Origin: Henckelia pumila
Taxonomy: Eukaryota > Streptophyta > Magnoliopsida > Lamiales > Gesneriaceae
NCBI RefSeq assembly: GCF_033568475.1
Contig: NC_133123.1
Location: forward strand, 139,268,062 to 139,332,061
Direction of reading: 5' to 3'
Length of the DNA: 64,000 nt
The notes below the pieces were generated by a model. The model worked only from the letters and a program-made list of their open reading frames with translations, ran no database searches and was not told the origin of the DNA. Positions 34,936 to 47,207 of this stretch are shown one piece after another. Both the position numbers and the translations under genes were made by a program. How positions within the stretch are numbered: the first letter of the stretch is position 1; each line of letters starts with the position of its first letter.

Positions 34936-37587
34936 TGAAACGATCCTAACTCTATAATTAATAAATAAATATGCGAATTTTTTTTTTTTTTATATACTTA
35001 CTAAATATAAAATGTACATAAATGCCCATACATATATGCACAAAATAAAAAGATTTAAAATAAATAAATAACTTAAATAAAAATGCATTCTTTAACAAAA
35101 TAAATATCTGAGTCAAATACGTAATTAAAATGTTGTCATAAGAAAATTATTAAAAACTGCATGCACTGAAAATATTTAAATAAATTATCCAAAAACTCAA
35201 CCACTGAAAATAATTAAAAATATTTAACGTGCTGGAATATTCAAACATGCATCATGACTCAGATATCTATCACGGTCACGGGGTCACTGCATGTCCGCTC
35301 ATATGTCCTCGCCTCCGGTGGGTACAACATCATCCTCGACGTACTCACCTGCACCATACCAGTGTAGTGAGCCTAGAGGCCCAACATGCTAACATAACAA
35401 GGGTTTAAAATAATTTAAATCAATTTACTACTAATACATAACGTATACATGAATGAGCATGCTTAAAAATATCATAACATAACTTAACTTAAATTAACTT
35501 AAATATCATAATACATAAATATTGTTGAGCAAATTATTTTCTAACATCGTATGGTTGTATCCGTAGTGTAACCTTAAATCATACATTAAATACTGTTCAG
35601 CGTGGAAATCAACGTACGTGGCGGTGACGAATCACCTCTTAAATTGGCAGTAAACTGTCCTTCAATAGTTCACATATGGGGACGAATCCCCCTCAAATAT
35701 CAAATTGTCACACTACTTCAACTTCCAACATAAAATATTTTCTTATTGCTCAACCTTAAACATTAAATCATACATAAAATTATTTCATGAATGCATGTAC
35801 TTAAATAAAATGTGTGTCCTTCATATATATTTAATTTAATTTCATACTAACATATAAATATAAAAATAATCTTCAATGCATAAAAATAATTAAATATATA
35901 TTCAGGACACATGCAATTTCTCATGGATTGTACTGGACTGCTGGCCCTAACACTCAAGCTCATTTACTTAAATCTGGCCCATTAACACTGAGACTGGCCC
36001 AATAACATACTTAAGCCCAATAAAAATTATTCTAAGCCCAATTAAATAATTAAAGCCCATTAAAACATTCTAGGCCCAATAACAACTTAATCTGGCCCAA
36101 TGGGCCCAAAAGCCCAAAGACTGGCCCGATAATTTTCATGGGCCCTAAAGCCCATAAAAATTAGTGGACTAATTTAATTAAATTAATTAAGCCAAAATAA
36201 TAACTTAAGTGAAGCCCATTAATTAAATTAATCTAATTAGCCCAATTAAACTCTTAAATTCATTAATTAACTTAAAAATAAAATACCCGAGCCCAACTAA
36301 CTTAACCCAGACCCAGACCCAACTAACTTAACCCACTTACTACCAGACCCGACTCGGACCCAAGACCCGACCCAGAACCACCCTGAAACCCTAAACCTGC
36401 CGCCTCCCCCCTTTCCCTCTTCCCGTCTCTACTGCAGCCGAGTGCAGCAGCCGTTCCCAGGCTGCCGCCGGCTTGCTCCGGCCGCCCCTGGCCGGAGCGT
36501 CGCCGCCCAGACGTAGCCCACGTCTGGGCGGACCTAACCTGCACCAACCCTCAGCCCCATGCAGCCCACGACGCCGAGGCCGAAGCCCCTTCCCGAAACC
36601 CTAGTCTGTGCCTCCCATGGAGACCGAACAACCAAGGCCGATTTCTGGGCTCGTTTGGCTCGAGCCACTCGAGCCTAGACCCACCTTAGACCTCTTACCA
36701 ACCAAGACCAGCAGCTAGAACGAGCCATGACCAGGAAAATCGTGAGTTGAATGAAAATCACATACACAAGCATCAACCAACAAAAAAACCGATCGAGTTT
36801 TCTGAAATTTCTTTAAACAAATCGATGCCTACACAACACACACATAATGATATCTGATAGGTACAAAAACTTGGAAGAAACACATGCCTTGCACCGAAAT
36901 TGAAGAGATAAAGGCGCGTGGGACGATTTCGGGACGACGGGACGATGATCAACACCTTGGAAGCTTAAAGAAAATCGAGCTATGGCCGAAGTCTGCTGCA
37001 GAAGACGAAGGAGGAGGGGGTGTGGCGGCTGAGGCTTTGAAACGTGGGGTTGGGTAGGCTTAGGGTAAGATTTTTAATTAAAAATAGGTTTTTAGGAAAT
37101 TAAATATATTAATAAGGATTTTAATATATAAAATATATAACTTAAAAACTCCAATTAAGAATTAAAATCTGATACTAACATTAAAATCCCGAAATATACA
37201 ATTAAGGGAATTTTAAAAGTGCTAAAAAGTCATTATTTTGGCTTATTTTGAATAAAAACGGACTCCTAAAATTATATAAAATTAAATAATAAAAATTTTG
37301 AGGAAATAAAACTCAAAATAATATTTTTGGGCTCTTAAAAGGCTCATGAATTAAATTGGCTAGAAAGTTGTCATCTCGTCCGTCCACGGTCCCGTCTACG
37401 CGATTAAAATAATTAAAATACTAAAAATCATAAAAATCCCTAATTATGGGTTAAATGCTTAAAAATCAATTAAATCATGCACAAATAATTCACATAATTA
37501 TTTAACCCATAAATCTAAAATTTAAATAATTAAATTCCCTAATTATGCATGCGGATTTATGTATTTAAAAAAATACCGGGTGTTACA
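34936..37587 (-). repeat. Element G 3' LTR (left copy, 2652 bp)
   Basis: Plus-strand ends TGAAACGATCC and CGGGTGTTACA. It is rich in GCCCA/GGCCCA words (35930-36300) and carries the two-hairpin module at 36475-36531. The frames at 36323-36547 and 36773-36955 are by-products. Confidence 0.95.
36475..36531 (-). other. Two-hairpin module in element G LTR
   Basis: GCTCCGGCC/GGCCGGAGC (36475-36498) followed by CCGCCCAGACGT/ACGTCTGGGCGG (36503-36531, 12-bp arms, 5-base loop). The right LTR copy (43950-44006) has one arm base changed. H has the same module with a compensatory change. Confidence 0.7.
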
Positions 37588-37602
37588 ATTCTCCCCCCCT
37601 TA
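37588..37602 (-). other. Element G polypurine tract
   Basis: Minus strand AAGGGGGGGAGAAT directly before the 3' LTR start TGTAACACCCGG. Confidence 0.9.
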
Positions 37603-37633
37603 AATTGAATTTCGTCCTCGAAATTTAAAATAC

Positions 37634-40600
37634 TTACCCGAACAACTCCGGGAAACGAGTCCTCATCTCTGCCTCGGTCTCCCAAGTAGCTTCCTCCTCT
37701 GAGTGATTCAGCCACTGGACTCTGACCATCGGTATGACTCGCGTCCTAAGCCTCCGCTCCTCCCTAGCCAAGATCCGCACTGGCCTCTCCTCATACACTA
37801 GATCTGGTGGCAACTGCAAGGGCTCAAAATCCAACACATGCGACGGGTTAGAGACATATCTCCGAAGCATGGATACATGGAAAACGTTGTGCACTGCCGC
37901 TAGCCCTGGCGGTAGAGCTAAACGGTAGACCAACGTGCCAACTCTCTCCAAGATCTCGAATGGCCCTATATACCTCGGATTAAGCTTGCCTCTCCTACCA
38001 AATCGCACTACTCCCTTCATAGGTGACACCTTCAGGAATACGTGATCACCTACAGCGAACTCCAAATCTCGTCGTCTGGTATCTGCATAACTCTTCTGAC
38101 GACTCTGAGCAGTCCTCATCCGATCTCGAATCTGAGTCACAATGTCAGCTGTCTGCTGCACAATCTCAGGACCAAGTAAAATCCTCTCACCAACCTCATC
38201 CCAATGCACAGGAGATCTGCATCTCCTCCCATAAAATGCTGCATAAGGAGTCATACCTATAGATGACTGAAAACTGTTGTTATAGGTAAACTCCACTAAT
38301 GACAGTCTAGTCTCCCACGAGCCCTGAAAATCGATGACACAAGCTCTCAGAAGATCCTCGAGAACCTGGATCACTCTCTCAGACTGACCATCTGTCTGGG
38401 GATGGAATGCTGTGCTGAACAAAAGTCTAGTCCCCATAGCTGTGTGCAGACTCTTCCAAAACGCGGATGTGAATCTCGGATCTCTGTCTGACACAATCGA
38501 CACTGGTATGCCATGCAACCTAACAATCTCCTTGATGTAAAGCTCTGCATACTGTGTCAATGAGTAAGTAGTCCTCACCGGCAAGAAATGAGCTGACTTG
38601 GTGAGTCTATCCACAATCACCCAAATCGCTGTGCAACCTCTGGCACTCCTCGGTAAGCCAACCACAAAGTCCATCGTAATATTCTCCCATTTCCATTCCG
38701 AAATAGGAAGAGGTCTAAGAAGTCCTGCTGGACGCTGATGCTCTGCCTTGACTTGCTGACAAGTCAAGCACTCTGACACCACTCTCCCGATGTCTCTCTT
38801 CATCCCGGGCCACCAATACAATAGCTGCAAATCTCTGTACATCTTCGTACTTCCGGGGTGAATGGAGTACGGAGATGTGTGAGCCTCTGCTAAAATCTCA
38901 GCTCTCAACTGATCGATGTTCGGTACCCACATCCTACCACGGTACTGAACAATGCCATCCACCACTGTATACAAGAGGTTACCCCTAGCCTCATCTCTCT
39001 GTCTCCATCGCTGCAACTCCTTATCAGTAGACTGTCCATCCCTGATCCGATCTCGCAGAACTGGCTGCACCGTCAACACTGACAAGCTCGGTGCATGACC
39101 ACTCGGATAACACTCCAAGTCAAATCTCTGAATCTCGCTCTGTAGTGGTAACTGTACGGTCAAACATGATACCACTGACGACTTCCGACTCAAAGCATCT
39201 GCTACTACATTAGCTTTACCCGGATGGTAGCTAATGTCACAGTCATAATCCTTCACCAACTCCAACCATCTCCGTTGCCTCATGTTCAACTCCTTCTGGG
39301 TGAAGAAGTACTTGAGGCTTTTGTGATCAGTGAAAATCTTGCACTTCTCGCCATACAGATAGTGCCTCCAGATTTTCAAAGCGAAAACCACTGCTGCTAA
39401 CTCCAAGTCATGCGTCGGGTAATTCTGCTCATGAACCTTCAGCTGCCTCGACACATACGCGATAACCTTTCCACACTGCATAAGTACTGCGCCTAAACCC
39501 AGCTTAGACGCATCGGTGTACACCACTAACTCCTCGTGTGGTACTGTCACTGCTAACACCGGTGCAGTAGTGAGTGCTTCCTTCAACTGATCAAAGCTCC
39601 TCTGACAGTCTGAACTCCAGATGAACTTCGCGTTCTTCTTGGTTAAGGAAGTCAAGGGTACTGCAATAGAGGAAAAACCCTTGATGAAATTCCTATAATA
39701 TCCTGCCAAATCCAAGAAACTGCGAATCTCCGAAGCATTTTTCGGAATACCCCAATTCTGCACTGCCTCAAACTTCGACTGGTCAACTGCAATCCCATCT
39801 CTCAAAATAATGTGGCCAAGAAATGCCACCTGCTCGAGCCAAAACTCGCACTTGCTGAACTTGGCATACAAACGATGCTCCCTCAAAGTCTGCAAGGCTG
39901 TCTGTAGATGCTGTCTATGCTCCTCAATTATCCTAGAGTAGATCAAGATATCATCAATGAAGACTATGATGAACTGATCTAGATACGGCTGAAAAACTCG
40001 GTTCATGAGATCCATGAAAACCGCTGGAGCATTGGTCATCCCAAATGGCATCACTAGGAACTCGTAATGCCCATACCGTGTCCGGAAAGCAGTCTTGGAC
40101 ACATCTGCATCTCTAACCCGCAGCTGATGATAACCAGATCGCAGGTCGATCTTGGAAAACACTAAAGCTCCCTGCAACTGATCAAATAAATCCTCTATCC
40201 TCGACAGTGGATACTTATTCTTCACTGTGACCCTCTTGAGCTCTCGATAATCGATGCACAGTCTCATACTGCCATCCTTCTTCTTCACAAATAACACTGG
40301 AGCCCCCCATGGAGAAAAGCTAGGACGAACAAAGCCTTTCTCTAATAACTCCTGAATTTGCTCCTTCAACTCTTTCATCTCGGTCGGAGCAAGTCTGTAC
40401 GGTGCCTTAGAGATAGGCACGGTGTCTGGCACCAAGTCGATGCTGAACTCCACATCTCTCACTGGTGGAATTCCTGCAACATCCTTCGGAAAGACATCCG
40501 AAAAGTCACGAACCACCTCTATCTTTGATAATGATCTGCTAGATGGTTCTGAGGCCGTGACAATACTCGCTAGAAACCCCTGGCAACCCCATCTCAACAA

Positions 40601-41007
40601 CTTCCTCGCCTGAATAAGAGATATCACCTGAGGAAAATCACTGCTCTGAGATGCATGGAAAGTAAACGGGTCGCCTCCTGACGGTTTCACTGACACTGAC
40701 ATCCGACGAAAATCAATCGAAGCTCCATTGACTGTCAACCAGTCCATACCCAAAATCAAATCAAAACCACTCAATGGAAAAACCACCACATCTGCTCGAA
40801 TGGAGTGTCCCTGAAGCTCCAACTCCAGTTCTCGAATAACCTTCGAGGTAGAAATAATCTGCCCTGACGGCATAGTAACATCATACCCACTGTCAATAAT
40901 CTCAGGTGTGATGCCTATCCGCCTGATAAACTCCAGGGAGATAAACGAATGCGTAGCCCCTGAATCTAGCAACGCAAACGTGGAGTTGCCTCCAACTAGA
41001 ATTCTCC
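37634..41007 (-). CDS. pol: Element G pol polyprotein, intact
   Basis: Open from the predicted 3' splice site (41007) to the stop at 37634, about 1123 residues. Counting from the Met at 40972: protease DSGA at 3-6; RT from about 185 with FVKKKDG near 228-234 and catalytic FIDD at 338-341; RNase H with D487 (TDAS), E524, D549 and D592; integrase zinc residues H698, H705, C735, C738; catalytic D768, D829 and E865; chromodomain at the C-terminus ([17 protein letters not shown]). All catalytic residues I know for these families are present. No ATG is needed if the gag-pol intron is spliced, since the frame continues from gag; the first in-frame ATG is inside the protease, two residues before DSGA, which argues against independent initiation. 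One departure: [11 protein letters not shown] instead of FLGLAGYYR. Confidence 0.92.
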
Positions 41008-41211
41008 CTGCACGCAGAAAATTCCCAACAATTTCATACCACTACTAAACTTTTCCCCAACGAGTCACTACTAACCCTTAATTCTAATCACAAGTAAAAC
41101 ATGCTTCTTATTCTAACATGCAGATAGATAACCCAAAGAACAACAATTCCATAAAGAAAACGAAATTCTTAACCAAAGGAAAAATTATAAAATACTAGGG
41201 ATAAGATATAC
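41008..41211 (-). other. Predicted gag-pol intron of element G (204 bp)
   Basis: Minus strand GTATAT donor (41211) just before the gag stop and a TGCGTGCAG acceptor (41008). Splicing removes the stop and joins ..SLITG to RILVGG in frame ahead of protease. The intervening DNA has stops in frame, and H has the equivalent 221-bp interval with the same borders. Confidence 0.65.
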
Positions 41212-42226
41212 CGGTGATCAAGGAGGTGTCTGGGTCTGCCTCCTCTGCCTGCATGACGAACACTCTACCAGCAGTGTTCTTCTTCCTTGGGCAGTTAGCT
41301 ATCTGATGCCCTGGCTCTCTGCAGTGGTAACAAACTCCTGCTCCCAACAGACAAGGTCCCGAATGCATCTTCTGACACTTCGGGCAAGTAGGAAAACCTA
41401 TAGCATTAGGGGCCCCGCCCCTCTGCTGTTGTGGCCTCTGCTGCGGATTCGGGCCCTTAGCCGGCCCAGTAAACTGCTTCTTCGCAGGAGGCTGCGAAGA
41501 TGGTCGCTGATACCCCGACTGAAACTGTCTCTTCCCCTGCTGCTCTCGCTGCATCTCTCTCCTACCCTCCTCTGACCTCAGTGCTCTACTAACTGCCGCC
41601 TCATATGTAGCGACGTCCATCATACGTACGTCGTGCTTAATATCCGCTCTCAGTCCCTCCACAAACTGTCTCATCTTCTCCGGTGGACTGTCTCCAATCA
41701 GAGGCACAAAATGACAGCCCCTCTCGAACTGGCTCACGTACCGGAGACTCATAAACTCCCGGATCATGCGACTCCTCACATCCTCCGTGAAATACTTGGC
41801 GTAGAAGACACGCCTGAACTCCGCCCAAGACAGTGTAGGGAGGTGTACTCCCCTGACAGCACCCTCCCACCAAAGAGCTGCGTCTCCCCTCAACATATAC
41901 GTCGCACAGTTCACCCTGTCCGCATCTGTGATCCCCATATATGCAAAGATGGACTCCAAAGAACGAATCCACCCCTCAGCCACCAATGGATCGGTGGTAC
42001 CAAGGAACTCCTTCGGCCCCTTCTTCTGGAACCGCTCAGCTACGTCCTCCTCATGGGACATTCTGGGACGTGAAGCCTGCTGCTCTAACAGAGCAGTAAC
42101 TCCTGCCATCAAAGTAGCATTGGCCTGCTCCAATGCTGCAAGTGGGTTCTGCGGAGGTGGAGGTGGAGGTGGAGGTGGAGGTGTAGGTGGAGATCCCCCA
42201 CGTCTGTTCATCGGTCTGGGAGGCAT
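41195..42226 (-). CDS. gag: Element G gag
   Basis: 343 codons from ATG 42226-42224 (MPPRPMNRRGG), chosen because a predicted 3' splice site ends one base upstream; an in-frame ATG at 42241 would lie inside the leader intron. Structure: proline run (residues about 14-25), Retrotrans_gag-type core (WWEGAVRGVHLP, RQFVEGLRADI), a Gln/Pro-rich linker and a CCHC knuckle (CYHCREPGHQIANC). Compared with H the core lacks eight residues (after EFMSLR), an in-frame deletion of 24 bases. The unspliced stop at 41195 gives Gag alone. Confidence 0.88.
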   Translation of the reverse strand: MPPRPMNRRGGSPPTPPPPPPPPPPQNPLAALEQANATLMAGVTALLEQQASRPRMSHEEDVAERFQKKGPKEFLGTTDPLVAEGWIRSLESIFAYMGITDADRVNCATYMLRGDAALWWEGAVRGVHLPTLSWAEFRRVFYAKYFTEDVRSRMIREFMSLRYVSQFERGCHFVPLIGDSPPEKMRQFVEGLRADIKHDVRMMDVATYEAAVSRALRSEEGRREMQREQQGKRQFQSGYQRPSSQPPAKKQFTGPAKGPNPQQRPQQQRGGAPNAIGFPTCPKCQKMHSGPCLLGAGVCYHCREPGHQIANCPRKKNTAGRVFVMQAEEADPDTSLITGISYP

Positions 42227-42227
42227 T

Positions 42228-42342
42228 CTGCACCACCACATATTTCTTTACGTAAATCTTCATGCATAACTAAGTGGTTTAAAATTAATGCTAACTTAAA
42301 TCCTTAAAAAAATAAATCATACTATAAACACTTAAAACTTAC
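42228..42342 (-). other. Predicted leader intron of element G (115 bp)
   Basis: Minus strand GTAAGT donor at 42342-42337 and GGTGGTGCAG acceptor ending at 42228, one base before the gag ATG. H has the same borders (113 bp). The donor matches the plant consensus well. Confidence 0.65.
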
Positions 42343-42399
42343 AGACCGGTAGCGTGGATTTCTGAGCTCGCATAGCAGTAATGACCCCTCCAAGGACCG

Positions 42400-42412
42400 T
42401 GCTTTGATACCA
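42400..42412 (-). other. Element G primer-binding site
   Basis: Minus strand TGGTATCAAAGCA, initiator-Met type with one change from TGGTATCAGAGC; same variant in H. Confidence 0.88.
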
Positions 42413-42414
42413 AC

Positions 42415-45041
42415 TGAAACGACCCTAACTTTATAATTAATAAATAAATATGCGGAAATTTTTTTTTTTATACTTACTAAATATAAAATGTACATACATG
42501 CCCATACATATATGCACAAAATAAAAAGATTTAAAATAAATAAATAACTTAAATAAAAATGCATTCTTTAACAAAATAAATATCTGAGTCAAATACGTAA
42601 TTAAAATGCTGTCATAAGAAAATTATTAAAAACTGCATGCACTGAAAATATTTAAATAAATTATCCAAAAACTCAACCACTGAAAATAATTAAAAATATT
42701 TAACGTGCTGGAATATTCAAACATGCATCATGACTCAGATATCTATCACGGTCACGGGGTCACTGCATGTCCGCTCATATGTCCTCGCCTCCGGTGGGTA
42801 CAACATCATCCTCGACGTACTCACCTGCACCATACCAGTGTAGTGAGCCTAGAGGCCCAACATGCTAACATAACAAGGGTTTAAAATAATTTAAATCAAT
42901 TTACTACTAATACATAACGTATACATGAATGAGCATGCTTAAAAATATCATAACATAACTTAACTTAAATTAACTTAAATATCATAATACATAAATATTG
43001 TTGAGCAAATTATTTTCTGACATCGCATGGTTGTATCCGTAGTGTAACCTTAAATCATACATTAAATACTGATCAGCGTGGAAACCAACGTACGTGGCGA
43101 TGACGAATCACCTCTTAAATTGGCAGTAAACTGCCCTTCAATAGTTCACATATGGGGACGAATCCCCCTCAAATCTCAAATTGTCACACTACTTCAACTT
43201 CCAACATAAAATATTTTCTTATTGCTCAACCTTAAACATTAAATCATACATAAAATTATTTCATGAATGCATGTACTTAAATAAAATGTGTGTCCTTCAT
43301 ATATATTTAATTTAATTTCATACTAACATATAAATATAAAAATAATCTTCAATGCATAAAAATAATTAAATATATATTCAGGACACATGCAATTTCTCAT
43401 GGATTATACTGGACTGCTGGCCCTAACACTCAATCCCATTTACTTAAATCTGGCCCATTAACACTGAGACTGGCCCAATAACATGCTTAAGCCCAATAAA
43501 AATTATTCTAAGCCCAATTAAATAATTAAAGCCCATTAAAACATTCTAGGCCCAATAACAACTTAATCTGGCCCAATGGGCCCAAAAGCCCAAAGACTGG
43601 CCCGATAATTTTCATGGACCCTAAAGCCCATAAAAATTAGTGGACTAATTTAATTAAATTAATTAAGCCCAAATAATAACTTAAGTGAAGCCCATTAATT
43701 AAATTAATCTAATTAGCCCAATTAAACTCTTAAATTCATTAATTAACTTAAAAATAAAATACCCGAGCCCAACTAACTTAACCCGGACCCGGACCCACCT
43801 AACTTAACCCACTTACTACTAGACCCGACTCGGACCCAAGACCCGACCCGGAACCACCCTGAAACCCTAAACCCGCCGCCTCCCCCCTTCCCTCTTCCCG
43901 TCTCTACTGCAGCCGAGTGCAGCAGCCGTTCCCAGGCTGCCGTCGACTTGCTCCGGCCGCCCCTGGCCGGAGCATCGCCGCCCAGACGTAGCCCATGTCT
44001 GGGCGGACCTAACCTGCACCAACCCTCAGCCCCATGCAGCCCACGACGCCGAGGCCGAAGCCCCTTCCCGAAACCCTAGTCTGTGCCTCCCATGGAGACC
44101 GAACAACCAAGGCCGATTTCTGGGCTCGTTTGGCTTGAGCCACTCGAGCCACTCGAGCCTAGACCCACCTTAGACCTCTTACCAACCAAGACCAGCAGCT
44201 AGAATGAGCCATGACCAGGAAAATCGTGAGTTGAATGAAAATCACATACACAAGCATCAACCAACAAAAAAACCGATCGAGTTTTCTGAAATTTCTTTAA
44301 ACAAATCGATGCCTACACAACACACACATAATGATATCTGATAGGTACAAAAACTTGGAAGAAACACATGCCTTGCACCGAAATTGAAGAGATAAAGGCG
44401 CGTGGGACGATTCCGGGACGACGGGACGATGATCAACACCTTGGAAGCTTAAAGAAAATCGAGCTATGGCCGAAGTCCGCTGCAGAAGACGAAGGAGGAG
44501 GGGGTGTGGCGGCTGAGGCTTTGAAACGTGGGGTTGGGTAGGCTCAGGGTAAGGTTTTTAATTAAAAATAGGTTTTTAGGAAATTAAATATATTAATAAG
44601 GATTTTAATATATAAAATATATAACTTAAAAACTCCAATTAAGAATTAAAATCTGATAAGGGAATTTTAAAAGTGCTAAAAAGTCATTATTTTGGCTTAT
44701 TTTGAATAAAAACGGACTCCTAAAATTATATAAAATTAAATACTAAAAATTTTGAGGAAATAAAACTCAAAATAATATTTTTGGGCTCTTAAAAGGCTCA
44801 TGAATTAAATTGGCTAGAAAGTTGTCATCTCGTCCGTCCACGGTCCCGTCTACGCGATTAAAATAATTAAAATACTAAAAATCATAAAAATCACTAATTA
44901 TGGGTTAAATGCTTAAAAATCAATTAAATCATGCACAAATAATTCACATAATTATTTAACCCATAAATCTAAAATTTAAATAATTAAATTCCCTAATTAT
45001 GCATGCGGATTTACGTATTTAAAAAAATACCGGGTGTTACA
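42415..45041 (-). repeat. Element G 5' LTR (right copy, 2627 bp)
   Basis: Plus-strand ends TGAAACGACCC and CGGGTGTTACA. Aligns with the left copy throughout apart from small differences, the 30-base deletion and the 11-base duplication (gagccactcga). Confidence 0.95.
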
Positions 45042-45478
45042 TCTGTAAGCCCACATAGCATCATCTAGTCTCAACCTCCAGTCTTTCCTCGTCGAATTCA
45101 TTGTTTTCTCCAGGATAGACTTGATTTCTCGATTCGACACTTCAGCTTGCCCATTGGATTGTTGGTGATACGCAGTAGAGACCTTGTGCATCACATGGTA
45201 TTTTTTAGCAAACTAACCATAGTTCGGTTGCAAAAGTGAGTTCCTCTATCGCTGATGATGGCTCTTGGAATCCTAAACCTAGAGAAAATATTATGCTTGA
45301 TAAATTCTGCAACCACTTTTGAATCGTCACTACGGGTGGCCTTAGCTTCTACCTATTTTGAGACATAATCTACAGTAAGTAATATATAAATGAATCCAAA
45401 GGAACTAGGGAAATGTCTCATGAATTCGATGTTCCACACATCAAACATCCCATGAATTCGATGTCCCATGAATAACCG
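45042..45478 (-). pseudogene. pol: Element F integrase core fragment
   Basis: Minus-strand remains: FDVWNIEFM, a stop where TW/KW is expected near 45355, [37 protein letters not shown], then the G insertion. The first catalytic Asp position reads Glu (NIEFM for GIDFM). A local direct repeat of catgaattcgatgt (45418-45465) marks the right end. Confidence 0.78.
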
Positions 45479-47029
45479 AGTTAGAATTGTCACTGCCTGC
45501 ACGGTAGTTAAACATCCTAATCCGCCTTACCGACTTGGCATGATCATCTGAACACTTATCAGATCACCATGGAGTTTTATCAAGAACCCACTGTTTAACT
45601 AAATTATACGATCTCAATCGCTGCCTGAGTAGTAATAACTACTAACTTGCTATTAACACAATCCCTCGGATATCTAAACCGAATATCACGAGATTGTTGT
45701 AGTCTCCTGACTACTTTCCAACACACTAACTTTAACTGAAACAGTAAAGCTGACTGCGAATCTTAGCGATGAAATTTCCTGTCAAGACCTTAACTTGACA
45801 TCCACTATTTTTTTTTTGCTAACATCAATCCACATCGGACGAGAAGATAAGATACAAGCGTAGTGTATCACAACTGGTCTAATACGGACATCGCATCCCC
45901 GATGTTACCGCAAACGCTAACCAAACATCCGCGACTCTAATCTTAGTGTCAATTATTAGAGAACCTCTCTCAGAGCGCACCTTTGAGCTAATCTACCATT
46001 ACTGAGGACAAAGGCTTAGCTCCTAAACCTAATAGTCTTTGTAAAGAGAGATGACCAAAACTCTGTCACTTATTCGCAAAGTGATAACAACAATGTCCAC
46101 CACCCTCTGCATCTGGCAACCTCGAATTACATCGCTAGTGATAGGATTACAATTTGTGAAATTATCAAACTAACTACGATCAATATTGATCTGAATCTCG
46201 ATACCTGCGATATTATTCCAAGTGAATTCCACTAATCATTCTGCTGTAGATATCAACAAGTCTTGTAAACCCTCATCATCAGCATATGTACCTTTCGTAC
46301 TCATGTCCATTCGATGCTGACTACCTCTCAAAAGAATACCAACTAAATGAATAAATGACCATCTCTTTGACAACCCAAAACATAGTGCGAAAATGTCGTT
46401 GTACACAATTCTCTATCTTAAGAAATTCTCAGGTCGACGTCTCGGAAATACACTTTTATTACGCCGAACAATTATATGAACTAACACCATTTGCGGCAAG
46501 ATTAGTCTGTATCGAATGATTGCATTCATCTCGTCACTCGAGATAATTACTGTTTACCCTAACGTGGATAACGTCAATCCTGACAACTAGACTTGTTCAC
46601 TGGGATGAACAAAACTGGTTCACCTTGATCCCATACGAAGTCCACAATACTTGCGACAACTACTTTAACCTCCAATTCGATCCAAAATTGATTCTATTCA
46701 TCTCAATGGCACAGCGCATCAAAACACACTGATAGATCAGTGACTACAATCCCGCTAGAACCTAAAAATAGGTTTCAGATGGTGTCTCACCTCATGACCA
46801 GTGACTGATGCTACACTGCTAATGCCCACTGAAATACAAAATCACTTGTCGGATTTCAGCCCAAGGACAATTCTCGAGAAGACCGCTGGAACTGCCCAAG
46901 CAAATACTCAGCTAACCGCCCCAAAAATTGTTGTCCACTATCAACATGGAACAACTATTTAATCGCATCTCCGCAAACTGCTTCAACCATTGCTATCACT
47001 AAGCAATACTCGAACATAACTTTTTTATG
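45479..47029 (-). pseudogene. Highly decayed gypsy pol relic
   Basis: No ORF over 60 codons. Word order on the plus strand near 46560-46700 echoes the antisense RT of element A (545-800), including a stretch like ..AACAAAACTGGTTCACC.. at the GAPVLF position. I read it as an old minus-strand chromovirus pol with many indels. Low certainty beyond RT. Confidence 0.35.
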
Positions 47030-47158
47030 ATGGGTTAAGATATTATTGGGTCAGTCTAAAAATTTATGGGCTTAAGTCAAGAGGTCAGTAGTTCAAACGA
47101 GTCAATGGAAAATATATGGTCCGTAAATATATATTTAATTCATGCATTTATTTTTATA

Positions 47159-47207
<49 letters not shown>

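Larger units (their letters stand above)
34936..45041 (-). mobile_element. Element G: complete Tekay-like chromovirus with intact pol
   Basis: A 10.1-kb minus-strand element with two long LTRs (34936-37587 and 42415-45041), target duplication tctgt on both sides, primer site, gag, pol with chromodomain, and polypurine tract. Pol is one open frame. Gag has an in-frame 24-base loss relative to H. The LTRs are very alike; the main differences are a 30-base deletion in the right copy near 44657 and an 11-base duplication near 44145. The youngest-looking element here and possibly still coding-competent. Confidence 0.95.
29516..45478 (-). mobile_element. Element F: Athila-like, 3' half, split by G
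   Basis: Minus-strand element: 3' LTR (29516-30779, missing about 60 bases beyond D), 3' noncoding region, env-position ORF, palindrome array and integrase, the last split by G at 34935/45042 with target duplication tctgt (34931-34935 and 45042-45046). To the right integrase ends abruptly near 45478. The matching 5' end of the same family appears at 56707-57565, 11 kb away. Decayed. Confidence 0.88.

Noticed and set aside
42051..42269. Frames of proline, glycine or Ser-Thr runs opposite gag starts (also 60277-60572)
   Set aside because: Frame shadows of the CCNCCN proline run of gag.
47157..47206. TA microsatellite as an origin or matrix attachment site
   Set aside because: A simple repeat in an old LTR; nothing else supports a functional role.
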